The notes under the pieces: model-generated
What the model was told of the DNA's origin: nothing
Databases searched by the model: none
What the model saw: only the letters and a program-made list of their open reading frames with translations
Source of the DNA: Clostridium sp. CAG:524
GTDB taxonomy: Bacteria; Bacillota_I; Bacilli_A; RF39; UBA660
Length of the DNA stretch: 13,071 bases
Reading direction: 5' to 3'
Assembly: GCA_000434555.1 (NCBI GenBank)
Contig: FR880103.1
Span: 1 to 13,071 of the forward strand
Position numbers and translations under genes: made by a program
Shown: positions 7,116-13,071 of the stretch, one piece after another
Layout of the letters: the number at the start of each line of letters is the position of its first letter
Numbering within the stretch: the first letter of the stretch is position 1

Positions 7116-9271
7116 TGCTTGCGAGTGTTTTAATAGAATATTCAGTTAAGTCACTTAATAAAGTATTTGATTATATAGTACCAGATAATATAAAAGATAT
7201 AATTAAAGTAGGACATAAAGTAATAGTATCTTTTGGTAAAAGTGAAGTAGAAGGATTTGTTCTAAAACTTCATAATAATAAAGAAGATAATATGAATTAT
7301 AAATCTATTATAAGAATACAAGAAAGTGATTTCTATTTAAATGAAGAATTACTTAAATTAGGTAAAAGTTTAAGTAATTCTTTACTATGCAATTTAATAA
7401 GTTGTTATCAAGTAATGTTACCTAAAGCATTAAAAGCATCATATAAAACAAATATCAATAGAAAATATGAAACAATTATTAGTCTTAATAAAGATGCTCT
7501 TATTGATGACTATATTTTAGAACATAAAAGAAATAAGAAAGAATTAGAAATAATTAGTTTATTAAAAGAAAAAGATATTAATAAAAAAGAGATTAATTCG
7601 CCATCATTAAAGAACTTAATAAATAATGGTATTGCTTTAGAAATAAAAAAAGAAGTAAATAGAGAAGTAATGGTTCTTGATGAAAAAAAACGTGATATTA
7701 AACTTACTGATAATCAAGAGAGTGCTGTTAATGAAATAATATATTCACGCGATAGTAAATTTTTATTGTATGGTGTTACTGGTAGTGGTAAAACTGAAGT
7801 TTATATTGAATTATTAAAAAGAACTATTAATGAAGGTAAAACTGGTATTGTATTAGTACCTGAAATATCTTTAACACCACAAATTGTTTCAAGATTTAAG
7901 TCAGTATTTGGTTCTTCTGTTGCAGTATTTCATAGTTCACTTAGTGAAGGAGAAAAGTATGATGAATATAGAAGAATAATGAATCATGAAGTATCACTTG
8001 TAGTTGGTGCTAGAAGTGCAATATTTGTACCACTTAATAATATAGGGTTGATAATAGTAGATGAATGTCAAAGTCAAACATATAAGCAAGAAAATACTCC
8101 TAAATATAATGCTATAGATGTAGCCTTTTTAAGAGGTGAATATAATAATGCTAAAGTCATTCTTGGTAGCGCAACTCCTAGCCTTGAACAATATATTAGA
8201 GCTAAAAAGAACGTTTATCATTTAATAAATCTAACTACTAGAATAAGTGGTAAATTTCCAAATATAGAAATAGTTGATATGGAAAGGGAATCTCATAAAC
8301 ATAATTATATTATTAGTGACAAACTTGATAATGAAATAAAAAATGCTTTAAGTCGTAATGAACAAGTAATACTTCTTTTAAATAGACGTGGCTTTAGTAC
8401 ATTTTTATCTTGTACTAATTGTGGTTATGTCTATAAATGTCCTAATTGTGATATATCTTTAATTTATCATAAGAGTAGTAATTCATATAGTTGTCATTAT
8501 TGTGGATATAGAATTACTAAAAGTGAAGTATGCCCTAAGTGCCATGAAGATGCAATAAGAGATTTAGGACTTGGAACAGAAAAACTTGAAGAAATGATAT
8601 CTAAAAAATATAATGTACCAGTTCTTAGAATGGATGCTGATACTACTAGTACTAAAAATTCCCATCAAAAACTTATAAGTGAATTTAGTAGTGGAAAATA
8701 TAGTATATTAGTTGGAACACAAATGATATCAAAAGGGCTTAATTTTGAAAATGTAAGTTTAGTTGGTGTCATTAATAGCGATTCAGCACTACTTATGCCT
8801 GACTTTAGAAGTAGTGAAAGAACATATGAACTTTTAAGTCAAACCGCAGGTAGAGTTGGTAGATTTAATTTACCAGGTAAAGTTATCATACAAACATATA
8901 ATCCTACTAACTATGTATATAATGCTGTTACTAAAAATGACTATGAATATTTCTTTAATTATGAAATGAAAATTAGAAAACAATTAATGTATCCACCATA
9001 TTATTATATATGTGCTCTTACTATGATAAGCGATTCATTTGAAAAATCTAGAGACACAGCAAATGTAATAAAAAAATATCTTGATAATAATTTAGATGAT
9101 AGTTATATAATACTTGGTCCAAGTGTAGCATCTATTGTTAAACTTAAGAATAAATATAGATTCAATATAATGATTAAATATAAGAAAAATGATTTACTTA
9201 TGAAAGTATTAAAAGAAATAAATGATAACAATTATAGTGGTGTCACTATTGATATAAATATAAATATTTAA
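7115..9271 (+). CDS. priA: Primosomal replication restart helicase PriA
   Basis: PriA recognises stalled or repaired forks and reloads the replicative helicase. The 718-residue product is slightly short for the family. It shows an N-terminal DNA-binding domain (about 1-110), Walker A GVTGSGKT (220-227), motif III GSATPS (351-356), eight zinc-ligand cysteines in two interlocked ribbons (C433, C436, C442, C445, C460, C463, C473, C476), and helicase motifs V-VI (GTQMISKG, then QTAGRVGR). Motif II is unusual: residues 316-319 read DECQ where PriA normally has DEEH, while the following TYKQE is intact. All other motifs are normal, so the protein is probably active. It starts at ATG 7115, overlapping the preceding stop by one base. 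The usual Firmicutes neighbour def is not between priA and fmt. Confidence 0.96.
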   Translation: MLASVLIEYSVKSLNKVFDYIVPDNIKDIIKVGHKVIVSFGKSEVEGFVLKLHNNKEDNMNYKSIIRIQESDFYLNEELLKLGKSLSNSLLCNLISCYQVMLPKALKASYKTNINRKYETIISLNKDALIDDYILEHKRNKKELEIISLLKEKDINKKEINSPSLKNLINNGIALEIKKEVNREVMVLDEKKRDIKLTDNQESAVNEIIYSRDSKFLLYGVTGSGKTEVYIELLKRTINEGKTGIVLVPEISLTPQIVSRFKSVFGSSVAVFHSSLSEGEKYDEYRRIMNHEVSLVVGARSAIFVPLNNIGLIIVDECQSQTYKQENTPKYNAIDVAFLRGEYNNAKVILGSATPSLEQYIRAKKNVYHLINLTTRISGKFPNIEIVDMERESHKHNYIISDKLDNEIKNALSRNEQVILLLNRRGFSTFLSCTNCGYVYKCPNCDISLIYHKSSNSYSCHYCGYRITKSEVCPKCHEDAIRDLGLGTEKLEEMISKKYNVPVLRMDADTTSTKNSHQKLISEFSSGKYSILVGTQMISKGLNFENVSLVGVINSDSALLMPDFRSSERTYELLSQTAGRVGRFNLPGKVIIQTYNPTNYVYNAVTKNDYEYFFNYEMKIRKQLMYPPYYYICALTMISDSFEKSRDTANVIKKYLDNNLDDSYIILGPSVASIVKLKNKYRFNIMIKYKKNDLLMKVLKEINDNNYSGVTIDININI

Positions 9272-9277
9272 TATAAT
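9249..9277 (+). promoter_or_regulatory. Promoter of fmt inside the end of priA
   Basis: TTGATA (9249-9254), a 17-base spacer and a perfect TATAAT (9272-9277) predict a start near 9284 and a leader of about 26 bases. The -35 and spacer overlap the last codons of priA. No terminator separates priA from fmt, so read-through from the priA operon is also possible. Confidence 0.6.
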
Positions 9278-9309
9278 TATTAATGTAAATTATATATGTA
9301 GGTGATTTA

Positions 9310-10242
9310 ATGAAAAATAAAAAAGTTGTATTCATGGGAACTCCTGAATTTAGTATACCAGTTCTTGAAATGTTAATTGAAAATACTAATGTTGTTTTAG
9401 TTGTAACTCAACCTGATAGTTATGTAGGACGTAAACATGAGTTAAAATATACTCCAGTTAAAGAGTGTGCTTTGAAACATAATATACCTGTTTTTCAGCC
9501 TGAAAAAGTAAGAGAGGAAACAGATGAAATACTTAAGTACAATCCTGATATTATTATCACATGTGCTTATGGTCAAATAATTCCAAGTGTACTTTTAGAT
9601 ACTCCAAAGTATAAAGCAGTTAATGTTCATGCATCACTTTTACCTAAACTAAGAGGTGGTAGTCCATTACATAGATGTATAATAGATGGATATAGTGAAA
9701 CAGGAGTAACTATTATGTATATGGCTCCTGGTATGGATGATGGAGATATTATTACACAAAAAAGTATTAAGATAGAAGATACTGATAATGTAGGAACAAT
9801 ACATGATAAATTAAGCATTTTAGGCCGTGATTTATTACTTGAAACACTTCCATCAATATTTAATGGTACGAATGGAAGAACACGTCAAGATGAAAATGAA
9901 GTAACATTTGCTTATAATATAAAAAGAGAAGAAGAAAAGCTAGACTTTAATGAAAAAGCTCGTGAAGTATTTAATCATATAAGAGGAATGTATCCTTTTC
10001 CAGTTTCCTATACAACATTAAATGGAGAAATAATTAAAATATGTGAAAGTAAGATTGGTACTAAAACAAGTGGAACAGTTGGTGAAATAATAAGTATTTA
10101 TGATAATGGTATAGGCGTTAAATGTAGTGATACTGAAATAATAATCACAAAACTAAAGCCAAGTGGTAAAAAAGAAATGATGGCACGTGATTTTATAAAT
10201 GGAAGAGGTAAAGATAAACTCCTAGGAGAAAAATTATGTTAG
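9310..10242 (+). CDS. fmt: Methionyl-tRNA formyltransferase (Fmt)
   Basis: Fmt transfers a formyl group from 10-formyl-tetrahydrofolate to Met-tRNAfMet for translation initiation. The 310-residue product is normal length. It has the N-terminal GTPEFSIPVLE segment, the catalytic and folate-binding stretch NVHASLLPKLRGGSPLH (about 104-120, with the conserved Asn and His), the GMDDGDI motif supplying the catalytic Asp (about 142-148), and a C-terminal OB-like tRNA-binding domain (about 205-310) that includes FNHIRGMYPFP. The ATG at 9310 follows TAGGTG at 9299-9304. fmt overlaps the next gene by seven bases. def (peptide deformylase), its common partner, is absent from this window. Confidence 0.96.
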   Translation: MKNKKVVFMGTPEFSIPVLEMLIENTNVVLVVTQPDSYVGRKHELKYTPVKECALKHNIPVFQPEKVREETDEILKYNPDIIITCAYGQIIPSVLLDTPKYKAVNVHASLLPKLRGGSPLHRCIIDGYSETGVTIMYMAPGMDDGDIITQKSIKIEDTDNVGTIHDKLSILGRDLLLETLPSIFNGTNGRTRQDENEVTFAYNIKREEEKLDFNEKAREVFNHIRGMYPFPVSYTTLNGEIIKICESKIGTKTSGTVGEIISIYDNGIGVKCSDTEIIITKLKPSGKKEMMARDFINGRGKDKLLGEKLC

Positions 10243-11009
10243 AAAAAATACTTGATTATCAAGAAAAAAGAAAACAAAAGAAAAAAGAAATGGAACCAAA
10301 AAAACTAGAAATATATCTTATAATATTTGGTATAGCAATAATAATACTACTTCTAAATAATATATTTGGTGATGGAAATACTTCTAAAAGCAATAATACA
10401 AGTAAACTAAAAACATTCGTAACAGCTGAAAGATTAGACGAATACTTTAACAAAATAAAAAACAATTACGAACTTACAGCCAAAATAACAAGAAATGATG
10501 AAGAATATACATATCTATATGAAACAGATGGCACATTTGAAGGTACAGAAGTAAGTAAATACGATATAGGATATCTAAAATATAAAGATAATAAATATGT
10601 AGTAAAAAATAATACATTAGTAATTAATAACAATATAAATGTAGATAAATATGTAAATACTAATTTTTGTAACCTAGAATTCATCAAAAATATTATTTCT
10701 AAAAGTGAATGCAGTAGAAAAAATAGAAATATATCTAAATGTGAAATTAAATTTAATGATTTACTAAATGAATATAATACATTATTCAATAAATCATATA
10801 CTATATATGATGATAATACTAAAGTAACAATGCTTGTATATAATAGTGCATCAAATATAACTAATTTTAAAATGGATTATAGATTACTTAACAATATAAT
10901 TAGTAATGATAGTTATGACAAATTAATATATAATATATATATATTTGATGTTGATAAAGTTGATTATACTGATGCATATACACATTTTCCAGAACTATTT
11001 AAAAAATAA
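10236..11009 (+). CDS. Membrane-anchored hypothetical protein overlapping fmt
   Basis: I do not recognise this 257-residue protein. A strongly basic N-terminal region (about 8-23, mostly Lys/Arg/Glu) precedes a single hydrophobic segment (about 25-43), then a Ser/Asn-rich linker and a long predicted outside domain rich in Asn, Tyr, Lys and Ile. Three cysteines (C145, C159, C169) lie close together. The ATG at 10236 is preceded by AGGAG at 10224-10228 and overlaps the end of fmt by seven bases, implying co-transcription and coupling. The A-rich composition and use of CTA for Leu look somewhat unlike fmt and priA. No terminator follows directly: the palindrome at 11008-11019 has no loop or T tail. 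Confidence 0.8.
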   Translation: MLEKILDYQEKRKQKKKEMEPKKLEIYLIIFGIAIIILLLNNIFGDGNTSKSNNTSKLKTFVTAERLDEYFNKIKNNYELTAKITRNDEEYTYLYETDGTFEGTEVSKYDIGYLKYKDNKYVVKNNTLVINNNINVDKYVNTNFCNLEFIKNIISKSECSRKNRNISKCEIKFNDLLNEYNTLFNKSYTIYDDNTKVTMLVYNSASNITNFKMDYRLLNNIISNDSYDKLIYNIYIFDVDKVDYTDAYTHFPELFKK

Positions 11010-11029
11010 AACTAGTTTTGTCGAATAGA

Positions 11030-11092
11030 ATGAATTTATATTTAAATTGTTTTATCATGTAAATGGAGGCGAAATGATAGATATAAATTCAT
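11030..11092 (+). promoter_or_regulatory. Possible RNA hairpin framing a ribosome binding site
   Basis: ATGAATTTATATTTA (11030-11044) can pair with TAGATATAAATTCAT (11078-11092) over 15 positions, one of them G-U. The 33-base loop holds GGAGG (11065-11069) and an ATG (11074-11076). As drawn, the hairpin displays the start site while tying up the first codons of a short ORF. It could regulate translation or be a chance pairing in AT-rich sequence. Confidence 0.35.
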
Positions 11093-11157
11093 GCTTTAAA
11101 GAGCTAGATAAAGATATTAATTTATGTATTTTAACATATGAGGAACAAGTTATTTGA
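11074..11157 (+). CDS. Possible 27-residue small protein
   Basis: A short ORF reads MIDINSCFKELDKDINLCILTYEEQVI and ends at TGA 11155-11157. Support comes from a strong GGAGG site at 11065-11069, four bases before the ATG, and from an intrinsic terminator overlapping its stop codon, the same arrangement as the other terminal genes here. It has no membrane segment, is acidic and has two cysteines. It could be a true small protein, a leader peptide or a gene remnant. It is probably the last gene of the fmt transcript. Homologs in related genomes would be needed to confirm it. Confidence 0.4.
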   Translation: MIDINSCFKELDKDINLCILTYEEQVI

Positions 11158-11167
11158 CTTGTTTTTT
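11144..11167 (+). terminator. Intrinsic terminator before gpsB
   Basis: A 7-bp stem (AACAAGT at 11144-11150 with ACTTGTT at 11157-11163) with a 6-base loop leads into TTTT. The stem is short, but with the T tail it is a credible end for the fmt unit. The gpsB promoter follows about 27 bases later. Confidence 0.6.
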
Positions 11168-11193
11168 GTTATTATATAGATTTTTTAGTATTC

Positions 11194-11222
11194 TTGACAA
11201 CTTAATATGTATGATGTAAAAT
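11194..11222 (+). promoter_or_regulatory. Sigma-A-type promoter of gpsB
   Basis: A consensus TTGACA (11194-11199), a 17-base spacer and TAAAAT (11217-11222) place the start near 11229 with a leader of about 19 bases. Because no terminator follows until pgsA, this promoter may drive gpsB, rnpB, the rodZ-like gene and pgsA together. Confidence 0.75.
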
Positions 11223-11247
11223 TATATTGGAAGAGAGGCTAAAAAGT

Positions 11248-11562
11248 ATGTATGATGATAAGAGATTTCTAACAGCTCGTGAGATATTAGAAAAAGATTT
11301 TAAGATTGATGCTAGAGGTTATAGACCTCAAGAAGTAGATCAATTCTTAGATTTAGTTATTAAAGATTATGTTGATTTTGAGGCTACAACTAAAAGACTT
11401 GTAACTGAAATAAAAGCGCTAGAGTCTGACAATGCTAAATTAAAGGCTGAAATTAGAAACTTAAAAGCATCACTTGATATAGCTAACTCTAATAAAGGAG
11501 TCACTAATGTTGATTTACTAAAAAGAATTAGTGATTTAGAAAAAGTAGTATATGGTGAATAA
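11248..11562 (+). CDS. gpsB: Cell division/peptidoglycan adaptor GpsB
   Basis: GpsB is a small DivIVA-like coiled-coil adaptor that docks class A penicillin-binding proteins and coordinates septal and side-wall synthesis in Firmicutes. The 104-residue product has the N-terminal DivIVA-type domain (about 5-65), including RGYRPQEVDQFLD, a coiled-coil middle (about 45-80), and the C-terminal trimer motif VDLLKRISDLEKVVYG (88-103) that separates GpsB from DivIVA. Y25, D31 and D35 align in number with the PBP-binding groove residues of B. subtilis GpsB. The ATG at 11248 is chosen over TTG 11227 because the promoter puts transcription start near 11229 and AGAGG sits at 11234-11238. gpsB next to rnpB is also seen in B. 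subtilis, supporting both calls. Confidence 0.93.
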   Translation: MYDDKRFLTAREILEKDFKIDARGYRPQEVDQFLDLVIKDYVDFEATTKRLVTEIKALESDNAKLKAEIRNLKASLDIANSNKGVTNVDLLKRISDLEKVVYGE

Positions 11563-11905
11563 TTTTTTAGACAAACGCTGCATGTGAATGTAGAGGAAAG
11601 TCCATGCTCACTCATTCTGGAATGAATGAAAGTGTTCGTGCTAGGGGAATAAATAACCCTAGGTAGTACGAAAGTACTAACGGCGGTGAGGTAATCAAGA
11701 CCTGATTATATTAGCCATAAAGTGCCATAGAGACGAGATAGTTAGGAATAACTATTGTGGAACGCGGTAAACCCCACGAGTGAGAAACCCAAATTTGGTA
11801 GGGGAGCGCTTACGAATGAACAAATAAAAGAGTAAGTGAAGGAGAAATCCTTAGATAAATGTTTGTCACCTTAAAGGTACAGAACATGGCTTATTAAAAA
11901 TTATC
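11562..11905 (+). ncRNA. rnpB: RNase P RNA, bacterial type B
   Basis: RNase P RNA is the ribozyme that removes tRNA 5' leaders. Conserved blocks are present in order: GAGGAAAGTCC (11593-11603), GTGTTCGTGCTAGGG, ACGGCGG, AAAGTGCCA with AGAGACGAG, GGAACGCGGTAAACCCC, the GAGAAACCCAAATTTGGTAGGGG region with the GGT that binds the tRNA 3' CCA, and AGAACATGGCTTA (11881-11893). P2 pairs GACAAAC (11570-11576) with GTTTGTC (11861-11867). P1 can form between the T-rich 5' end and TTAAAAATT. Two perfect stems are visible: TAGTAC-GAAA-GTACTA (11664-11679) and ATAGTTA-GGAA-TAACTAT (11738-11755). The layout matches the Bacillus class but, at about 345 bases, is shorter than B. subtilis (about 400). The ends are approximate. 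It abuts the gpsB stop and lies about 20 bases before the next ATG. Confidence 0.95.
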
Positions 11906-11923
11906 ATTATTAACAGGAGAAAT

Positions 11924-12415
11924 ATGAAAGAAATAGGAGAAAGTTTTAAAGAAGCAAGAGAAACAATCGGTATTTCTAAAAGTGAAGTAATAAAGGATTT
12001 AAATATAACAGAAAGTCAACTAGATAATTTAGAAGATGGAAATGCTAATGCATTTAAAGATGTATTCTTCTTAAAAGAAACAATAAAAAAATATGCTATA
12101 TATTTAAATTTAAATGAAGATGAAATAATAGATAAATTCAATGATTTTATATTTGGATATACTTCAAGAATACCTATAAATGACATATTAGAACAAACAA
12201 AAGAATTCAAAATATTAGAGAAACAAAAAGAAGATAATAAAATAGTTTCTCCATATACAATTAAAAGAAAAAACAATAATACAAAATATATAATTATATA
12301 TATAGCATCTATAATAGTATTAATTTTATTAGTATTTATGATTATTAAATTTATTACTGATAGAGGTATGGATGCTAAAGTTATTCATGATAATTTAATT
12401 GAAAGGAGAGTATAG
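11924..12415 (+). CDS. rodZ: RodZ/YmfM-like HTH membrane protein, short form
   Basis: The 163-residue product has an N-terminal helix-turn-helix domain of the HTH_25/RodZ type (about 4-72, beginning IGESFKEARETIGIS), a linker, and one hydrophobic segment (about 122-142) preceded by basic residues (KRKNNNTK). RodZ links the MreB cytoskeleton to the elongation machinery and sets rod shape; B. subtilis YmfM sits just before pgsA, as here. This version stops about 20 residues after the membrane and lacks the long outside domain (DUF4115 region) of typical RodZ. The ATG at 11924 has AGGAGA at 11915-11920. The start lies about 20 bases after rnpB, with no promoter or terminator I can support between them. 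It could instead be another HTH membrane regulator, but the pgsA synteny favours RodZ. Confidence 0.72.
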   Translation: MKEIGESFKEARETIGISKSEVIKDLNITESQLDNLEDGNANAFKDVFFLKETIKKYAIYLNLNEDEIIDKFNDFIFGYTSRIPINDILEQTKEFKILEKQKEDNKIVSPYTIKRKNNNTKYIIIYIASIIVLILLVFMIIKFITDRGMDAKVIHDNLIERRV

Positions 12416-12418
12416 ATT

Positions 12419-13015
12419 ATGAATGTACCTAATAGAATTACATTATGTAGAATTATTTTATCAATTCTTTTACTAGTATTAATAATATTTCCAATGGAAA
12501 AGATAGGTATTGATTTTCCTGAATTCAAAATTGCTAATGTTATTATCAATAGTAAGTATCTAATATGTGGTGTTATATTTATGATAGCTTCACTTACTGA
12601 TTTCTTAGATGGTTATTTAGCTAGAAAATATAATTTAGTAACTGATTTAGGTAAAGTAATGGATGCTATTGCTGATAAAGTACTGGTAAATGGTGTACTT
12701 ATTGTACTTGCTGTTGAAGGTTATATTAGTGTAGTTGTTCCTGTAGTTATAGTTTCAAGAGATATATTTGTTGATTCTATAAAGATGGTAGCAGGTCAAA
12801 AATCAGGTGCTGTTGGTGCTAGTAAAGCTGGTAAATTCAAAACTGCATTTATGTTAGTAGGTATTACATTATTATTTTTCCAAGATATCCCATTTTCACT
12901 TTTAGGTGTTAATTTCGTATCACGTACAATAATAATGATAGCTACAGTATTATCAGTTATTAGTGGTATTCAATATTATGTTAAAAATAAAAAGTATTTA
13001 TTCGATACAAAATAA
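12419..13015 (+). CDS. pgsA: CDP-diacylglycerol-glycerol-3-phosphate 3-phosphatidyltransferase (PgsA)
   Basis: PgsA makes phosphatidylglycerol phosphate from CDP-diacylglycerol and glycerol-3-phosphate in the membrane, the committed step to anionic phospholipids. The 198-residue product opens with MNVPNRITLCRI, typical of PgsA, and has the complete CDP-alcohol phosphotransferase signature D61-x2-D64-G65-x2-A68-R69-x8-G78-x3-D82-x3-D86, which binds the metals and CDP. Several hydrophobic segments surround it (for example about 8-25, 47-60, 86-115, 140-160 and 165-185). The ATG at 12419 is three bases after the rodZ-like stop, with AAAGGAGAG at 12402-12410 inside that gene, so the two are translated together. 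The common downstream cinA-recA pair is not present; a terminator follows. Confidence 0.94.
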   Translation: MNVPNRITLCRIILSILLLVLIIFPMEKIGIDFPEFKIANVIINSKYLICGVIFMIASLTDFLDGYLARKYNLVTDLGKVMDAIADKVLVNGVLIVLAVEGYISVVVPVVIVSRDIFVDSIKMVAGQKSGAVGASKAGKFKTAFMLVGITLLFFQDIPFSLLGVNFVSRTIIMIATVLSVISGIQYYVKNKKYLFDTK

Positions 13016-13025
13016 ATACTTTTTT
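12989..13025 (+). terminator. Intrinsic terminator of pgsA, possibly bidirectional
   Basis: A perfect 14-bp stem (12989-13002 with 13011-13024; core AAAGTATTTA/TAAATACTTT) and an 8-base loop end in T residues. The A-rich 5' flank (about 12983-12993) would supply a U tail for transcription from the right. The pgsA stop (13013-13015) is within the 3' arm, two bases from the loop. Confidence 0.8.
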
Positions 13026-13071
13026 ATTTCTCACTTTTTTCTTTAATATCACTTTTTTCAATATTTTCGAG
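13024..13071 (-). CDS. C-terminal tail of a convergent gene (partial)
   Basis: Read on the minus strand from the window edge, one frame encodes LENIEKSDIKEKSEK and stops at TAA (13026-13024), directly beside the shared hairpin. The charged Lys/Glu/Ser tail is typical of a protein C-terminus, and the stop-at-hairpin arrangement matches the other genes here. A second minus frame is also open, so this is a tentative call. Nothing can be said about function. Confidence 0.4.
   Translation of the reverse strand, partial: LENIEKSDIKEKSEK

Noticed and set aside
11008..11019. Palindrome AAAACTAGTTTT after the 257-residue ORF
   Set aside because: It has no loop and no T tract, so it is not a terminator; no repeat partner or known operator match.
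11155..11207. TGA read as Trp or Sec extending the 27-codon ORF
   Set aside because: The extension would be translated from a terminator T tract and the gpsB promoter, and nothing else in the window suggests TGA recoding: TGG is used for Trp and all families are uninterrupted.
2044..11247. Upstream in-frame alternative starts (GTG 2044, TTG 2262, TTG 3008, TTG 6051, TTG 11227)
   Set aside because: Each has a nearby ATG with a better-placed ribosome binding site, and 6051 and 11227 lie in or right next to the -10 elements, upstream of or at the predicted transcription start.
327..12276. Minus-strand ORFs inside uvrB, miaB, fmt, gpsB and the rodZ-like gene
   Set aside because: They lie opposite well-supported family genes, lack convincing ribosome sites, and their composition is what antisense of AT-rich coding sequence gives.
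1..13071. CRISPR array, insertion sequence, tRNA genes or prophage
   Set aside because: No regularly spaced direct repeats, no transposase or integrase motifs and no tRNA cloverleaf were seen; the content is ordinary core chromosome apart from the unknown membrane genes.

Overview
The window is a compact, very AT-rich stretch of bacterial chromosome. Every clear gene lies on the plus strand. The complete proteins are Firmicutes-type: UvrB, MiaB, PriA, Fmt, GpsB, a RodZ/YmfM-like protein, PgsA and a type B RNase P RNA. TGG is used for Trp and no family protein is interrupted by TGA, so the standard bacterial code applies and this is not a code-4 mollicute. The low GC, short spacers and shortened family members (RodZ, PriA, RNase P RNA) suggest a streamlined Bacilli-related lineage, for example gut RF39/Erysipelotrichia-like bacteria. 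That placement is inference from content and style, not a database result.

Layout: (1) 1-2016, the tail of an unknown gene, then uvrB and its terminator. (2) 2050-2901, three small Lys-rich single-pass membrane proteins sharing a cysteine pattern C-x(17-24)-CC-x(8-10)-C after the membrane segment; I do not recognise this family. (3) 2965-3949, a separately promoted membrane protein joining a zinc ribbon, two hydrophobic segments, a cysteine cluster and a thioredoxin-like CPHC domain. (4) 3956-5997, miaB overlapping a membrane-anchored hypothetical gene. (5) 6024-9271, a probable operon of a HAD 5'-nucleotidase-like protein, a metallo-beta-lactamase-fold hydrolase and priA. (6) 9249-11167, fmt overlapping a membrane-anchored hypothetical gene, then a possible 27-residue ORF and a terminator. 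(7) 11194-13025, gpsB, rnpB, rodZ-like and pgsA packed without an internal terminator, ending in a hairpin that may also serve a convergent gene at the right edge.

Most of the window is housekeeping: DNA repair and replication restart (uvrB, priA), tRNA modification and formylation (miaB, fmt), RNA processing (rnpB), and envelope growth (gpsB, rodZ-like, pgsA). The most novel part is 2050-3931, where three paralogous cysteine-rich surface mini-proteins sit directly before a membrane thioredoxin-like protein. They could form a thiol/disulfide system at the cell surface, but this rests on context and cysteine patterns only. A second pattern is that all five intrinsic terminators overlap the stop codon of the gene they end, usually with the stop in or next to the hairpin loop.
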